From Proteles cristata cristata (Eukaryota > Chordata > Mammalia > Carnivora > Hyaenidae), in contig JAESUZ010002601.1 of NCBI GenBank assembly GCA_017311185.1, forward strand, positions 558,001 through 622,000: a DNA stretch of 64,000 nucleotides, read 5' to 3'. The notes under the pieces are model-generated. The model saw nothing but the letters and a program-made list of their open reading frames with translations. It made no database searches and was not told the DNA's origin. The stretch's first letter is position 1, and the number at the start of each line of letters is the position of its first letter. Below, piece after piece: positions 35,105 through 47,926 of this stretch. The position numbers were made by a program, and so were the translations under genes.

Positions 35105-36539
35105 GTAAGAAGGGGGAGGGGATGGCAGGAGGGGAAAGCACACTGAGTCCTCGGGCTGACTTAAGCTTCCAAGTGTTTCCGTAATAGCCATCAATGAAAG
35201 CATCTCCTTTTACCATGCAGAGACAGGTAAAAAGACAGCTGAGTAAATGGGCATTAGATGTAGCAGCGGAAGCTCGGTCAGAGGAAGGAGGGGGTGGAGG
35301 GAGGGCATTTGAAAGCCTGCCATTGGTGAGCTTACCAAAGGCATCTGCCAGTGGGACTTCAATGGAATGTGAAACCAAATCATTTTCAAGTTAAAGATAG
35401 ACACAGTATTACACCAGGATCTAGAAGCTGGATTTTAAACTCCTATCTCTCCCTAGGATTGCAGAGTTCTGTTATGATCTCTGTAGTAATTAAAATTTGG
35501 TCAGAGTTTGTTTTTTAAGTGAATGTGCTCAGAATTTATATGTGTTCTGTCTGGATGTCCTGGAATTAAAAGGATTTAAGAGCTCATGATGTACATACTC
35601 TAGGGTAAGTGAAAAGATTGGTTTTTAAGGTGCATCGCTTCTCTGTGAAGGTTAATGTGTAATTTTTCTTTTTATTGGTGTAAATGAGAAAGTGATAATG
35701 AAGACTTTCCAGAACTGTAACTTTCTTACCTTTCTTGAGATATTTGGCCTTTTATAAGTTATGCAGCAGAAAGAACTAGAGCATTTTAGCTTGGTTTTGA
35801 AATTTGCCTTGCATGTCTATAATTTCAGTTTTGTTTTATTACCCTAACTTACCGTGTTCTCCATTAACTCCTTAAACACCATGCAGTTATTGAATTACAA
35901 TGTCAGTGGTTATGTGTCACAGCACCCACCGTATATTACTGGGTTTATGGTACCACTGGATATGATTGTTTTTATTGTGAGATGGAGGTATTTCCCTTGC
36001 CTGGCACACAATGGCACTTCCTAATTTAAGAAATGAAAAATGAAAAAAAAAAAATAAAAGGAGAGAAAAAGGGGCGGTCTAAAGGTGGGTTGAAGTGAAT
36101 AGGAGCCTTTAGAAGATCATCGTTTTTAAAAATAAATAGAAAAAAGGCAGTTTTCCATTGAAGAGAACAATTTATTAATAGAAGTTATTTCTTCATGTTG
36201 CCTCATTAATTCCAGGCAGCTTCTCTTCCTCCAAAAAAGCTGATATTTGCTAAGTGAATGGAGGCGCTCTGATTTTATAGAGCTTGAGAGTGCAGGATGG
36301 AGGGTTGTCTGATTCGCTATTACCACACTGGGGTTCAAGGATTTCAGAACTTTCTTCTTTAAAAGAAAGAATGACAAACCTCAGTTCTCTTCATGTTTTG
36401 ACCATGTATAGGTTTTGTTTCTTATTTTGTCGAATGACCTCTCGGCTCTGCTCTTGGAGACAGCTTTCCCAAACTTGCTCAGCATTCCTTCTGAATAAAT
36501 ACTGTCCATAATAGTCACAGAGGACATGGTGTGAATTGG

Positions 36540-36790
36540 AAATTCTACTTTATATGGGGAAAATAAATATGCTGACGTTCTTATTGCAGCGTGGGGCTGA
36601 ACAGTTGTTGGATGTAACCGGCTGCGTTTTGCTCTGTCAGATAGACCCGATTCTAATGAACTAAGTCGGCTAAACTAAATACAAACAATGAATGACTTCA
36701 CGTGGATCTTTCAGTTTTGATAAGAATAACTAATAAGCTGCGTTAAGTGAAAAGTGATCAATTTGTTGATAGAATCACTTGATTTCACAA
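36540..36790. promoter_or_regulatory. CpG-retaining, possibly conserved non-coding element
   Basis: Six CpGs lie within about 120 bases (CTGACGTTC, GCAGCGTGG, AACCGGCTGCG, ACCCGATT, AGTCGGC) in an otherwise CpG-depleted, repeat-free context. AT-rich homeodomain-like words (ACTAATAAG, GATCAATTTG) follow. This pattern resembles distal enhancers. No direct evidence of function. Confidence 0.25.
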
Positions 36791-37240
36791 CGCCCGAATA
36801 ATCTAGCAAGATCAAAACAAAATGGGAAGTTAGCAGGGCTCAGTTTTGATGCCTCCACCCTCCTTTCTCTGCCCACTTTCCCTCTTTGCTTCCAGTCCTC
36901 CTCCTCCTCTGGACCTCTGATGAATATCACTGCTCAGTACACTCTTTTTTTTTTTTTTTTGCCATCAAGACCTATCTTCAAAGAAAGTTGCCGTGAATTT
37001 TCATTTCCTGTCTCCACAAGTGGATGGTACCTTTGTAAATTCTCCCTGGTGACCTTGATTCTTGTTCTCCTTGCTTTACCCAGCTGGGTCCTGACCTGTT
37101 GACAGTAGGAATGAGTCTGGCAGAAATCAGAAGTGTTTCCAAGAAATTTGTGAGTGCAAGCATGTGTGTACTTACCATATACACATGTACACACACACAA
37201 ACACTTCTGGATAGACTTACCTTTTACTCAATTAATATAT

Positions 37241-37456
37241 GTATATATATTAATGTTTTATTTATTTCTGAGACAGAGAGAGAGAGAGAGAGCAGGGGAG
37301 GGACAGAGAGAGAGGGAGGCACAGAATCCAAAACAGACTCCAGGCTCTGAGCTGGCAGTCAACACAGAGCCTGACGCGGGGCTCAAACTCACGAACTGTG
37401 AGATCATGACCCGAGCTGAAGTTGGAAGCTTAACCGACTGAGCCATCCAGGTCCCC
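37241..37456 (-). mobile_element. Felid CAN-SINE
   Basis: An antisense copy running from a short TA-rich tail to GAGCCATCCAGGTCCCC. A perfect 14-bp duplication, CTCAATTAATATAT, occurs at 37227-37240 and 37457-37470. Confidence 0.96.
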
Positions 37457-37470
37457 CTCAATTAATATAT

Positions 37471-38579
37471 TTTTGGTTGAATTATACATATAGCTAAAAT
37501 TCTACCAGGCTTTTCAGTATGTCAAAAGAAAGCCAAAAGAGAAGACAAAAAAATTTTAATTCTAAAATGTAGGAATTTTAAACCATGAGGCCAAATAGTA
37601 TTGACAGAAAAGGGAGAGGACAAATATTTCTCTGCTACTCTCAATGTCACTCAGGTTCCCTGCTGAAATTTGTCAAGCTTGCACTTTATCTCCTTGAATA
37701 AGCTACATGTAGCTTTATAATATCTGTCTGCTAATTCTAGTATCTCAAGTGTTACTGGGTTTGTTTCTATTATTATTGTTCCTGCCAGTTCTTACTCATG
37801 ATGTCTTATTTTCTTGGTTGCTTGGATATGTTTGACTATTTGCTGCAAATGTATTTTAAAAATCACTTGTAAGAATAAATTGAGGCCTAGTGGTGATGAT
37901 GTTTTCCCCCAGAAAGGAGTTTGCTTCTGCCAGGCACCTGGGGGCAATATCAGACCACAATTATCTCTGTCAAAGTGCAGCAGCAAAGATTTCCTGAATG
38001 CTTCATTTATTTGGGGGTTCACTCCTACCCTGGAGGAAGATACGGCATTTTGAGACCCCAAGTAAAGTTGTGTTCGTTTATTAATGCCCTCACCTGAGGA
38101 CCACAGTTCTCATAAAACCTGTAAGACTGCCCAAAGCACCACTGGTTTCACAGATCTTTTCTTCCCCATACTCCTATGCCCAAGGCCAAAAGCTGTCAAA
38201 GATAAGCTTCCTCTCTTGAGTTCTGACTTTCTGTATGTGAAAACCTCATCATCATATTAGGCTCTTTGCTGTTTTTATATCTTAAATATCTTTAGTTACC
38301 TCAGGGGAGTGTCGGCTGAAATTACCCCACTACTATTAGCAGAAAAGGAGGTTCACTGCACTGCTTTTATAGTCGTTTTAAATATTTATAAATTTACACT
38401 CATGCTAGAGAGAGTATCAAGCAGCCTGGTAACATTACTGATGATTTTGGGTAGTTTTTCTGATTTTTAGTTTTCATTGTGGCCTTTTGGAGAAATTTGC
38501 AAACACATGGAGGATTCATGTTGTCTGCGTTTCCCAGCCTTCCTGGCGCTGTCAGCAGTACGTAGCAGTCCTTTTATGT
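37471..38579. other. No gene or named repeat seen
   Basis: Mixed-composition DNA. The overlapping 80-90 codon frames on both strands at 37792-38061 have no recognisable motif. Confidence 0.5.
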
Positions 38580-39295
38580 GTCCCTGGCTGGCCTCTTTCC
38601 TTAGTCATCTCTTCAGCCTCTCTAATCCACCCTACCACCATCACTGTCAGCTGTTGACCTTGACTCCTCCTGCTTTCTCTTGGCCTTTATCCAGTGTCAC
38701 CACATTTAAGACATTGTCTTAAATAAATTCCTGCCTTTCTATTCTCTTTGCAACTGTTCTACTTCAGTTCGTCGTCTCACTTGGGCATTACGATGGTCTC
38801 CCAGTTGTCCTCCTGCCCCTAGGGTCTACACCCCAACATATCTCCCATCCTGGGACCAACACTCAAAATGCTAGTCATGAGTGGATTGCGCCCTTACTTA
38901 AAAATCCCTAGTGTCTCACCATTTCCTCCAAAATAAAGCCCTTCGTCTGTCTTAAAGGCCTGTCACAAAGCCTCAACCTATTTGTCTAACACTGTCTCCA
39001 CTACTTCACTGGCCTTCACTAACACTTTAATTGCACATAATTTATGCCTCCAGAATATTCCGTAGAATATCATAATTCTGTCCTAGTCTACCTACATCGC
39101 CCCCCTCCACAGAATACCCTTTGTTCATCTCCTTTGTGATTAAATCCTACTTCTTCAAGGTTGACCTCGTAAGTCACCTACACTGTACTTCCTTTACTTG
39201 CATAGCTCACCCACGTTCTTGTCTTGCTCATTTTTGAATTGTCAGCAATAGGCACATAGAAACCATTCAAGTTAAGTTTAAGGAACGAACAAACA
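38580..39295 (+). mobile_element. LINE2 (L2), 3' part
   Basis: A long decayed L2: CATTACGATGGTCTCCCAGT, ATCCCTAGTGTCTCACCATT, TCCAAAATAAAGCCCTTCGT, CACTTCACTGGCC-type blocks and ACTTCTTCAAGGTTGACCTC. It ends before a CACATAGAAACCATTCAAGT region. No reading frame remains. Confidence 0.8.
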
Positions 39296-40138
39296 ACTAC
39301 TATGAGGAAGTTTTTTCACAACTCCTTTTTTGTTTTATTGTTTTTAATTCTAAACATTATTTGGACCTTAGACTCTCGTCTAGAATAGTGATCATTAATG
39401 TTCCTCTATGTTGAGTAGAGTCAGTTAAAAACGAGTGTGCGTTTTTGGTGGTTTGAGGGGGAGGAGGCCATCTTTTCCATTTTTGCCAAATGAGACTCTA
39501 TAACATCACTGTGATGACAAGAGAGACTGTAGAAGTTTAAGTAGGATAAATTACCTGCATATTGTCAGAGAGATTCACAATAAAAAGGAACAGCGTAGAG
39601 TTGTAAAACTGATATGTTGCAACAGATCTAGCCCGTAATCCTGGGTAACACCAACGAAAAAAGTCAATGGGACACAACTAGATCAAAATAATCTCACTTC
39701 ATATCGCCTGAACCTGAACCATTGGAAAACACTGAATTGTTTTTCAGATCACAGTGTGATGCTAGAAGGAAAGCAGTTGGTTGCTTATGTGATAGGACAT
39801 TGTGATCTTAAATCTTAAAGGTGGCTGAAAATTTTCATTAGAAAACTTTAGGGATGTAAATGTTAATCTCATTTTGCTATGTGAATTAAAAAAACAGTGC
39901 TGCATTTAACTATTAAAAATTGAATATAGTTGGTGGGAACCAGAGAAGGAGGAAATATAGCTTATTAATTCTCAGGATATTTAACTAATGTCATATTCCT
40001 CAGATCGTTTATAAATTTATCACACATTTATGATATGCTGGCACTGAGATTTAGAAAAATAAAAAACATGATTTGTATTTTTTCTCATATGGGGCTTTCT
40101 TACCTCCACAAAGAAAAAAGTCCTAATATGGATGGGGT
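39296..40138. other. No gene or named repeat seen
   Basis: AT-rich DNA that ends at the left target duplication of an L1. Confidence 0.5.
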
Positions 40139-40152
40139 CAAATTTATTTTAT

Positions 40153-40995
40153 TTTATTTTATTTTATTTATTATTTTTTTTTTACAAATAGTTTAGTGTC
40201 AAATTAGTTTTCACATAACACCCAGTGCTCATCCCCACAAGTGTCCTCCTCCATGCCCACCCCTCCTCCCCCCCACATCCACCAGTCCTCAGTTTTTGTC
40301 AGCATTCAAGAGTCTCTCATGGTTTGCCTCTCTCCCTTTCCCCCACCATTTCCGCCCTTCTTCTCCCCCTTGGTCCTCTGTTAAGTTCCTCCTAATCCTC
40401 CTATACGTGCACACATATGATATTTGTCCTTCTCTGCCTGACTTATTTCGCTCAGCATAACACCCTCAAGGTCCATCCATGTTGCTACACATGGCCAGAT
40501 TTCATTGTTTCTCATTGCCATGTAGTATTCCATGGTATAGATAAACCACATCTTCTTGATCCATTCATCTGTTGATGGACACTTAGGCTCTTTCCATGTT
40601 TTAGCTGTTGTGGAGAGTGCTGCTATGAACATTGGGGTACATGTGCTCCTATGCCTCAGCATTTCTGTATCCCTTGGGTAAATTCCTAGCAGTGCTATTG
40701 CTGGGTCATAGGGGAGTTCTATTGTTAGTTTCCTTGAGGAACCTCCACACTGTTTTCCAGAGGGGCTGTACCAGTTTACATTCCCACCAACAGTGTAGGA
40801 GGGTGCCCGTTTCTCCACATCCTCGCCAGCATCTAGAGTTCTCTGATTGGCTCATTTTAGCCACTCTGACTGGCGTGAGGTGGTATCTCAGTGTGGTTTT
40901 GATTCGTATTTCCCTGATGCTGAGCATCGTTTCATGTGTCTGTTGGCCATCTGGATGTCCTCTTTGGAGAAGTGTCTGTTCATATCTTCTGCCCA
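40153..40995 (-). mobile_element. 5'-truncated L1
   Basis: An antisense L1 3' end. An A-rich tail expanded into TTTTA units is followed by the 3' UTR (ACAAATAGTTTAGTGTCAAA) and the C-terminal part of ORF2, stopping about 840 bases from the tail. A perfect 14-bp duplication, TCAAATTTATTTTA, occurs at 40139-40152 and 40996-41009. Simple 5' truncation, no inversion. Confidence 0.95.
40381..40995 (-). pseudogene. L1 ORF2 C-terminal fragment with frameshift
   Basis: On the minus strand the first part reads [20 protein letters not shown] and [16 protein letters not shown], including the cysteine-rich segment of ORF2p. Near 40730-40735 the frame changes and continues as [20 protein letters not shown] to the natural end. 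The endonuclease and reverse transcriptase domains are missing. Confidence 0.92.
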
Positions 40996-41009
40996 TCAAA
41001 TTTATTTTA

Positions 41010-42530
41010 AATAAAAATAAATAAATAAATATTTTAAATAAAAAATCTTTGAATCTAATCTAATCAAATCTGTTTAAAGTCAGTGTCTAGATGAAAACCC
41101 AGATTTTTCTATCACAGATATGAAAATATAATATTATAGGCTTTTCTTTTTTATCTCATCAGTATGAAAAAAAATTAAGACTAATTCTTGAAAATTGATT
41201 TAAATCATAGCTTTAAAGTAGCTGAGCTAATTTGTCTTATTAATTAATTTAGTAAGTCTCTATCAAGCTCCTAACATGAGTCTAGATTAAGAAATTATTT
41301 ATTTAGTCCCCTTCACTGGACATTGACACTGGAGCACATCATGTTAAAAAAATGAATGTAATTAACAAATTGCTTTATTCTATTCTTTAATTTATATTCC
41401 TAATTTATTTATGCTACTCCCCATATTTGTTAAAAAATCACTTTGCCTTTCTTCAATAATTAGTCTTTTCCTCTCAAAAAGCTAAGTTTTAGGGGTCTTG
41501 GGATTACTTTAATTTTTAAAATCTATACTTAGCAGATATTATTTATAGAATAGTTTAAAGAGACTAAACAAATTACGTTTTTAAGTTGAACATGTATTTT
41601 TATCACATAGGAAACTGTTGTATCTTAATATAAAATATAAGTACATTTATTTGCATAAATAAAGCCAGACTTTGCATTCTTGCAAAATAAATATGGGATA
41701 AAGATGGCTCAGAGATGCCCTGAGTCATGAAGACCTTCTAAAGCTTTGTGTATTTTAAAGAGGGCAGTAGTTATTTTTACTGTTTTTCTTTTTCAGTCTC
41801 ACTTTACTTTTTGTACCCCCTTCCTATGTAATTTAGTAGAACACAGATTTATGAGTGCTGAAGGGATGAATTAGCTGAATTAATCATAGTCCAAGCATAT
41901 AGGTGCCTTTACTAATTATATTAAGAGATGTAGATCAATTGAACAAAATCTATCTTATAAGGCATGTGAATTTCCTAGTCTTAGACTGTTCATTGCTACA
42001 CATTTGTAGCAACATTATTTACTCATTGAAGGATGTTGTTTTTAACACTTCAGAGAAGTGTAACAATTTTCTTCTAAACCTCATCCAATGTTTTATACTA
42101 CTTTGTAGGTAAGAGACATATGTTATTTTCTCTTATGTATGATCAAACCAAGAGACAGACATAGGAGGTGCTCCAGACAGATATTACTACACTTGATTTC
42201 CTGAGGTAACAACTCCCAGATCTCCATGGCTTATAAAAGTCCAGGTTTCCTTCCCACTCATGCCAATTATCTATGGAGGGTTGGCCTGGCCGCAGGTCCT
42301 TCCCCACATTGTTGCTTTCACCTGGAAGTGACTTTTGCTCCCTGTGCTCACATTTCCTTGGCCAAAGCATGTCATGCAGTCACACCTTACTTCAGTTGGG
42401 TGAGATATATAATCCTATCACGAGAGAAAGATCTGGAATGTTTCTAAAGATCTCTAATAAATTCCATGCTAAGGAGTGATAGGTGGTCCCAAGTCCCCAG
42501 AAGAATAAAGATCTTGACTTTGGTCTAATG
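41010..42530. other. No gene seen; AT-rich, (TAAA)n near 41010-41040
   Basis: A short AAATAAATAAAT tract adjoins the L1 right flank. The rest has no recognisable element or coding frame. Confidence 0.5.
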
Positions 42531-42966
42531 CAGTGCTTTCACCTTATCCATAGCTTAGCTTTCCATAATTTTAATTACTCATGGTCAGTTTATCCTCCTT
42601 CTGATGGATGGTCAGAAGGCCAGTAGTAGCCTGTCTCTTGTGTTTCTCACCTCCCTTCATCTCCTCATGCGGATATTTTATCGTCTTACATTATCTCAAA
42701 ATGAAGCCTGAGTACAGTATAATAAAATACTTTTAGAGAGAAAGAAAGGCCACATTTATATAAATTTTATTACAGTAGATTATTATAATTGTTCTATTTT
42801 ATTATTATTATTAATCTCTTACTGTGCCTAATTTATAAACTAAACTTTAACACAGGTATGAATGTATAGGAAAAACCATGGTAGATAGAGGGTTGGGTAC
42901 TATCTGCAGTTTCAGCCTTCAAGTAAGGGCCTTAGACCGTATTCCGAGGATAAGGGGGAACCACTG
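42531..42966. mobile_element. Tigger/MER2-type DNA transposon, internally deleted
   Basis: The ends are inverted repeats: CAGTGCTTTCACCTTATCC at 42531-42549 and GGATAAGGGGGAACCACTG at 42948-42966, matching at 16 of 19 positions. The subterminal phrases ATTACTCATGGTCAG and GTACTATCTGCAGTTTCAG fit the Tigger (pogo-like) group. The transposase gene has been lost. TA follows the right end. Confidence 0.85.
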
Positions 42967-43759
42967 TATACCTCTGAACACGTACCTGGGCAATATGCAA
43001 TCAAATGCTATTGGATTTTTTCTCTTTTTTCTTCCTTTGACTCTCATCCCCACTAAGGCTTTTGGATCCCTAAATCTTTGCTGTGTCCCAAATGCCTGTG
43101 ACCTTTCCTGTCACTGCTTTTCCAATCCATTGGAATCCTAGCATTTTACCTGTCTTTATGCTTTTCTCTCAGGAAGTCCTGGCCATAGACAGCCTTGGGA
43201 AGAGAAAAGAGCCTCTGATAGGGCAATTCCTATAGATTGTAGAGAGCAAAAGTGAAACATCACTTTCACACTTTCCCATCTCTAAGAACTGATTGTGTGT
43301 AGCAGAAAAATGGAGAAAAAGGCAGTGGAGTAGAATCCAGTACAGTCCTAGCCCCTGGTATTTCCAAAAGGTAAAATAAAAGGACAACGCTTAGGGAAAA
43401 TGCCCCTGGAGGAATGATGTCTATATTACAGGTTAGAAATGCATCGTTTTGAGCAGGATTAATACCACTTTGATACTCTACTTTTTGTTTTGCACTTAGT
43501 TTTAAGCACTAGCAGGGCAAAACTGAAGAAGAATTCAAAAATTAATGAGATGGTTGAAAATTGGAAAATTATTAAGCATGTTTTAAGACCTTCCAGATGA
43601 TAATCTAAATCAGTGAATCCAATTCAGTTTCTTGGGAGGAGCAATTCTAGGAAATGCCATATACAAAACAAAACAAAACAAAAACCGAATGTCCTGGGTC
43701 AAATGAATTTGGAAAATGCTGGATACCATATCCCTCTCTCAGAGATTTAGGTGATCCTT
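42967..43759. other. No gene seen; (AAAAC)n at 43664-43686
   Basis: A short AAAAC pentamer tract is the only clear repeat. About 43600-43745 may be a diverged hAT relic but cannot be named. Confidence 0.45.
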
Positions 43760-43775
43760 AGCATTAAGAGTTCTT

Positions 43776-43982
43776 TTTTAAAAAAATGTTTGTAATGTTT
43801 ATTTATTCTTGAGAGAGAGAAAGAGAGAGTGGGGGGGGGGAGGGGCAGAGAGAGGGGGAGCAGAGGATCTGAACCAGGCCTTGGGTTGACAGCAGAGAGC
43901 CCAACTCTGTCGTCACACTCACAAACCGTGAAATCATGATCATAAGCCTGACGTTTAACTGACTGAACCACCCAAGCACCAC
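43776..43982 (-). mobile_element. Felid CAN-SINE
   Basis: An antisense copy with GA-rich tract and a 10-base G run, ending GAACCACCCAAGCACCAC. A 16-bp duplication with one mismatch flanks it: AGCATTAAGAGTTCTT at 43760-43775 and AGCATTAAGGGTTCTT at 43983-43998. Confidence 0.95.
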
Positions 43983-43998
43983 AGCATTAAGGGTTCTT

Positions 43999-46900
43999 AA
44001 AATTCGATTTTCTTCTACCCAGTGTTTCTCAAGCTAACTTGTATATACATACACACAGACACAGACACAGACACACAGGCAATTCAATTATCTATAAACA
44101 TAATACGTGTCAACATATATCAATATTTATATATATACCATATCTTAACATACTTTTTAATACACATTTAAACACCCTTGGTAGATTCTTGTTTAACTCA
44201 TCCCTTGTTTGTTGTATTAATAATTAAAAGTGATAATATGGTAGCTCATGTCATATTTTGAGAATATGAAGCTGAGAGTTTTAAACAACTTCAAAAAAAA
44301 CTTGACCATTGGCTACTGTCTATTCTCTCAATAAATGGCATTGATTTTAAGCATGAACAGAAATTAAATGTTAAACTGAGAGGGCATCCAGTAATATTTG
44401 TTTGGCTTCACTCGGGCATATAATTTGTGATGCAGCCACAAACAAGGAGATTGGCTACATTCATCAGAATCCAGAACTCCACGGGGACATTTACTATTTT
44501 ACCCATTTCATTCAAACATCTAAAACTGTTATTCCATTTTAGAATACGATTACATATTATTCACCTATACGATTTAGTTATACTTTATGAAGACCTTGCA
44601 AAGAGAAATCTTCAACATTTGTCTCTTGATTTTTTTTTTTTTTTTTTTTTTTGGTCACCTCCTTTAAAAACTTTCAAAACCTTTAAAGCTTAAAAAGGAA
44701 AAATAAATTGTTGGGTTTCCAAAGGTGCTCTACCAAAGCTACCATCCATGGGAATTTTTTGGGGCAAGAAGAAAAGTAGTAGACTAACACAAACAAAATA
44801 TACACTTTTTAAAAATAGAATGTATGTTATATTCAGTTAAGCACTGTGACCACTTAAATGAACCAATTGCTCCACAAACTTTTATGCAACAGGAACTGTA
44901 CTCAAAGAAAATTCTAGATATTAGGTTCACCGATAAGTATCAGGATATTCAGTTGTGACAGGGAGCATGTGACCTTTTGTCAGCTCATCTGCTCTTGTAA
45001 TATTATTCTGCTTTTTATTTATTAACACTTCAGTGCTCCTCCTTCCACTTTAAAAGTAAGAGATAATTTTTTTGTCAGTACATTTTTTAAAGAAGAAAAT
45101 TATTTGGGATATACCTTCTTTCTGTATCATAGAGAAATTGTTCCATCAAAATTGTGGGTAGCATCAATTCTTAGCACACATTTCTCCTGTGGTTTATTTT
45201 TGTTTATTTTCCCCCTGGGGTTCTTATAAGATTCAGAAGCCATAATGATGTCAGCAACACCTCTAAAAATCCAGTGGAGGGGGGTCTGAAGATCTCTTCT
45301 CAGTTCTGCTGGGTTGTTCCTTTGCAACTCTCTGAACAGCTACACAGCAGAACACTCTGTTGTTTGCCAAATTACAAAGTCAATTATATCTACATTCTGA
45401 AACTGCCTAGCACCTAAAACATTTGGAATGCTGAAAAATATTCTGTGTAACCATTTGCCAGACGCCAGAACATAAATCTAAATTACTTAGATTTACAGTA
45501 TTATAATCTCTCCTTTAAAATGACATGAGGGAAGTGTTTAACTTAATGAGGCAAAGGATCCTGGTGTGCAAGTTACATTACATTTTTCATTGCACAAGGG
45601 TAAATTATTGCTTCAGTCTCCTAAATGGTACCCCAGTGGCCTCAAAGACACAATGTAGCTTCCAGAAATGCCCACTTTTGTCTTAGGCAATAACTTACTC
45701 TGTGAAAGTATGCTTTCTGAGAATTGCCCATAACATTTCTTGCAGTAGGCTGAATTTCTTGAAGGTCATTCACAGATACTAGCTGAATTCTACTTTTTTT
45801 TTTTTTTTTTAACTTAGGAACAGTGAGGAGATCGGTCTTTAGAAATTACCATACAAAAGGGAAACTGATGAACATTTTCTTTCTGTCTAAAACATTAAGA
45901 AAACAAGTAAAAAATTGTAAGTAATAAATTAAAGGGCATAGGTTTTTCCTTAGCATTTCTCTTCTGATGTTGCTAATTTTTTAAAATCAAGCACAGATTT
46001 TAGAGTGCAATAATTAAATATGTTCTATATTTCCAAAAAGTAAAAATCTTCCTCCTATATCGAACACCATATGTATGAATCTAAAATGTGTGTAGGAGTT
46101 TTTTGAAGCAAGCTATACTTTCTAATAAGGTAATATAGGAATTTAATTACAACAAAACCAAACAAAATACCCTCACCAATCAGTGCTGCAGCATTTGGGT
46201 AAATGTTAGAGTTTGACAATTTCCAAGGCAAAGACGTTACTCTGGGCTTTCTGCCAAACCATTACTGGTAATCTGATGGCAGGAGATGAAGCAAAGGAAA
46301 GTACTGCTGCCTGGCTTAGTTAGATATGCATTTGCTAAAAGAGAACCCAACACATTTCTTATGTAAACCATCAAAATTGCAATTTAGAAACACGGATACA
46401 CACATGCACACACACTATGCTTTTACGAGGCTAGGAATATACACATTAAAATACAATTCTGTGCTTAAGGCGATCATGGAAGTAGCAGACACAGCTAGGG
46501 TTGACTGCATCCTTTCTTTATCTTGAGTGGTTTTAATATACAGCCACATTCTCTCAAAGGCTGCAATGGAAGGAATTAAATTACTCCTATCTGGACAAGA
46601 TTCAGGATTTCCTTTACATGATTGCATTCTAGCAACTACTCAAAGTCTCTCATTGATAAATGAATGGATTGGCTGCTGTTTTCTGTGGTTTATTTAAATG
46701 ATTCTGGATAAACATCTATTTTCCTATACTGCTAAAAAGCAATTGGATGTAATAGTGATGTCAGAAAGTAATCAAAGCATGCATTTTTACAGCAGCAAGA
46801 CTGTTTGAAATGTTTTAAGTTCTTTGGAAGGAGGGATATTGAGTAAATCATTGTATTTGCATGTATTATTTTGACCACTGGAGGGCTCTCAGATGTTTTT

Positions 46901-47559
46901 TTTTTTTTTTTTTTACTTTAATTCTTTAGAAATCTTTTTGATATAGCTGAAACTTCAATAGAACAAATTTAAATCTTGGCATCAGAAATTCTATACTGTT
47001 TCCTACCTGCTAATTTGGTATATATTTTCAAAGTACAAGATGAAAAATAAATCAGATTTAGTTTATTAAAACACCTTCCCCAAAGTAAATAAAACAAAAA
47101 TAAATAAATAAAAATAAAATAAAAAGAATAAATGCATACTCACAAGAGGATAAGGAGCCAGAGTTCAACATGGTCTGCCTTGTATGTCAAGTTCTTTGAA
47201 TCCTCATGTATTTGCATTTTACTCCATAATAAACTTTCTTTCATTCAGCATCAAAGTCTTTTTCTCCAAGTTTTCAGAAAGATGTACCATGTCCATCAAA
47301 TAGTTTTGCATTCTCCCAACTTGTTGATGAAATCTTTTAGAGCTTTCTTTGACTACAAATCACCTTTGTTTGAGAAGCACGGCTGTAGTTTCCAAGGGTT
47401 ATAAGAAATTGATCACCTGGATGATGATTTTAAATAAAGCAAGAATGGAATCAGAGAAGAGAGAGAATATTACAATAGTCTGCTCATAAAACATTAAATT
47501 TAACTGATTCCGCAATGCCTTGTTAGATGGAAAATTATTTTCACCACTGGGGAGGAGTT
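43999..47559. other. Repeat-poor single-copy stretch
   Basis: No interspersed repeat is recognisable over about 3.5 kb, only T-runs (44629-44652, 45795-45811, 46896-46913), ACAGAC units at 44050-44080 and an (AAAT)n tract near 47090-47130. The segments 45420-45660 and 46540-46880 have mixed composition and could be conserved non-coding DNA. An octamer, ATTTGCAT, lies at 46855-46862. No exon is visible. Confidence 0.45.
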
Positions 47560-47574
47560 TCCCATATTTTTTTT

Positions 47575-47911
47575 TTTTTTTTTTACAAATAGTTTATTGT
47601 CAAATTAGTTTCCACATAACACGCAGTGCTCATCCCCACAAGTGCCCTCCTCAATGCCCACCCCTCCTCCCCCCCACATCCACCAGTCCTCAGTTTTTGT
47701 CAGCATTCAAGAGTCTCTCATGGTTTGCCTCTCTCCCTTTCCCCCACCATTTCTGCCCTTCTTCTCCCCCTTGGTCCTCTGTTAAGCTCCTCCTAATCCT
47801 CCTATACGTGCACACATATGATATTTGTCTTTCTCTGCCTGACTTATTTCGCTCAGCATCACACCCTCAAGGTCCATCCATGTGACTACATGGCAATGAG
47901 AAACAATGAAA
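47575..47911 (-). mobile_element. Very short L1 with 5' inversion (twin priming)
   Basis: Between two perfect 15-bp duplications TCCCATATTTTTTTT (47560-47574 and 47912-47926) lies an antisense L1 3' end. At 47884 the orientation flips: 47884-47911 is the reverse complement of L1 sequence that normally lies about 20-45 bases further 5' in the element, as seen at 40500-40530. Roughly 16 bases between the two parts are missing. No ORF2 of any length is kept. Confidence 0.93.
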
Positions 47912-47926
47912 TCCCATATTTTTTTT

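Larger units (their letters stand above)
33780..37226. other. Repeat-poor single-copy island
   Basis: Apart from one TG microsatellite and T/A runs, no interspersed repeat is recognisable over about 3.4 kb. That is the longest clean stretch near the dense SINE cluster. Scattered CpGs persist (for example TTTTCGCGCGGAGG near 34985). No multi-exon gene can be built, but a candidate exon and a CpG-retaining block lie inside and are listed separately. Confidence 0.5.

Noticed and set aside
40381..41024. Open frames on both strands at 40.4-41.0 kb as host genes
   Set aside because: The minus-strand frames are L1 ORF2 C-terminal sequence and the plus-strand frame is its shadow.
43600..43745. Possible hAT (Charlie-like) relic
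   Set aside because: A few phrases are reminiscent, but the ends cannot be defined and an AAAAC tract breaks it up.
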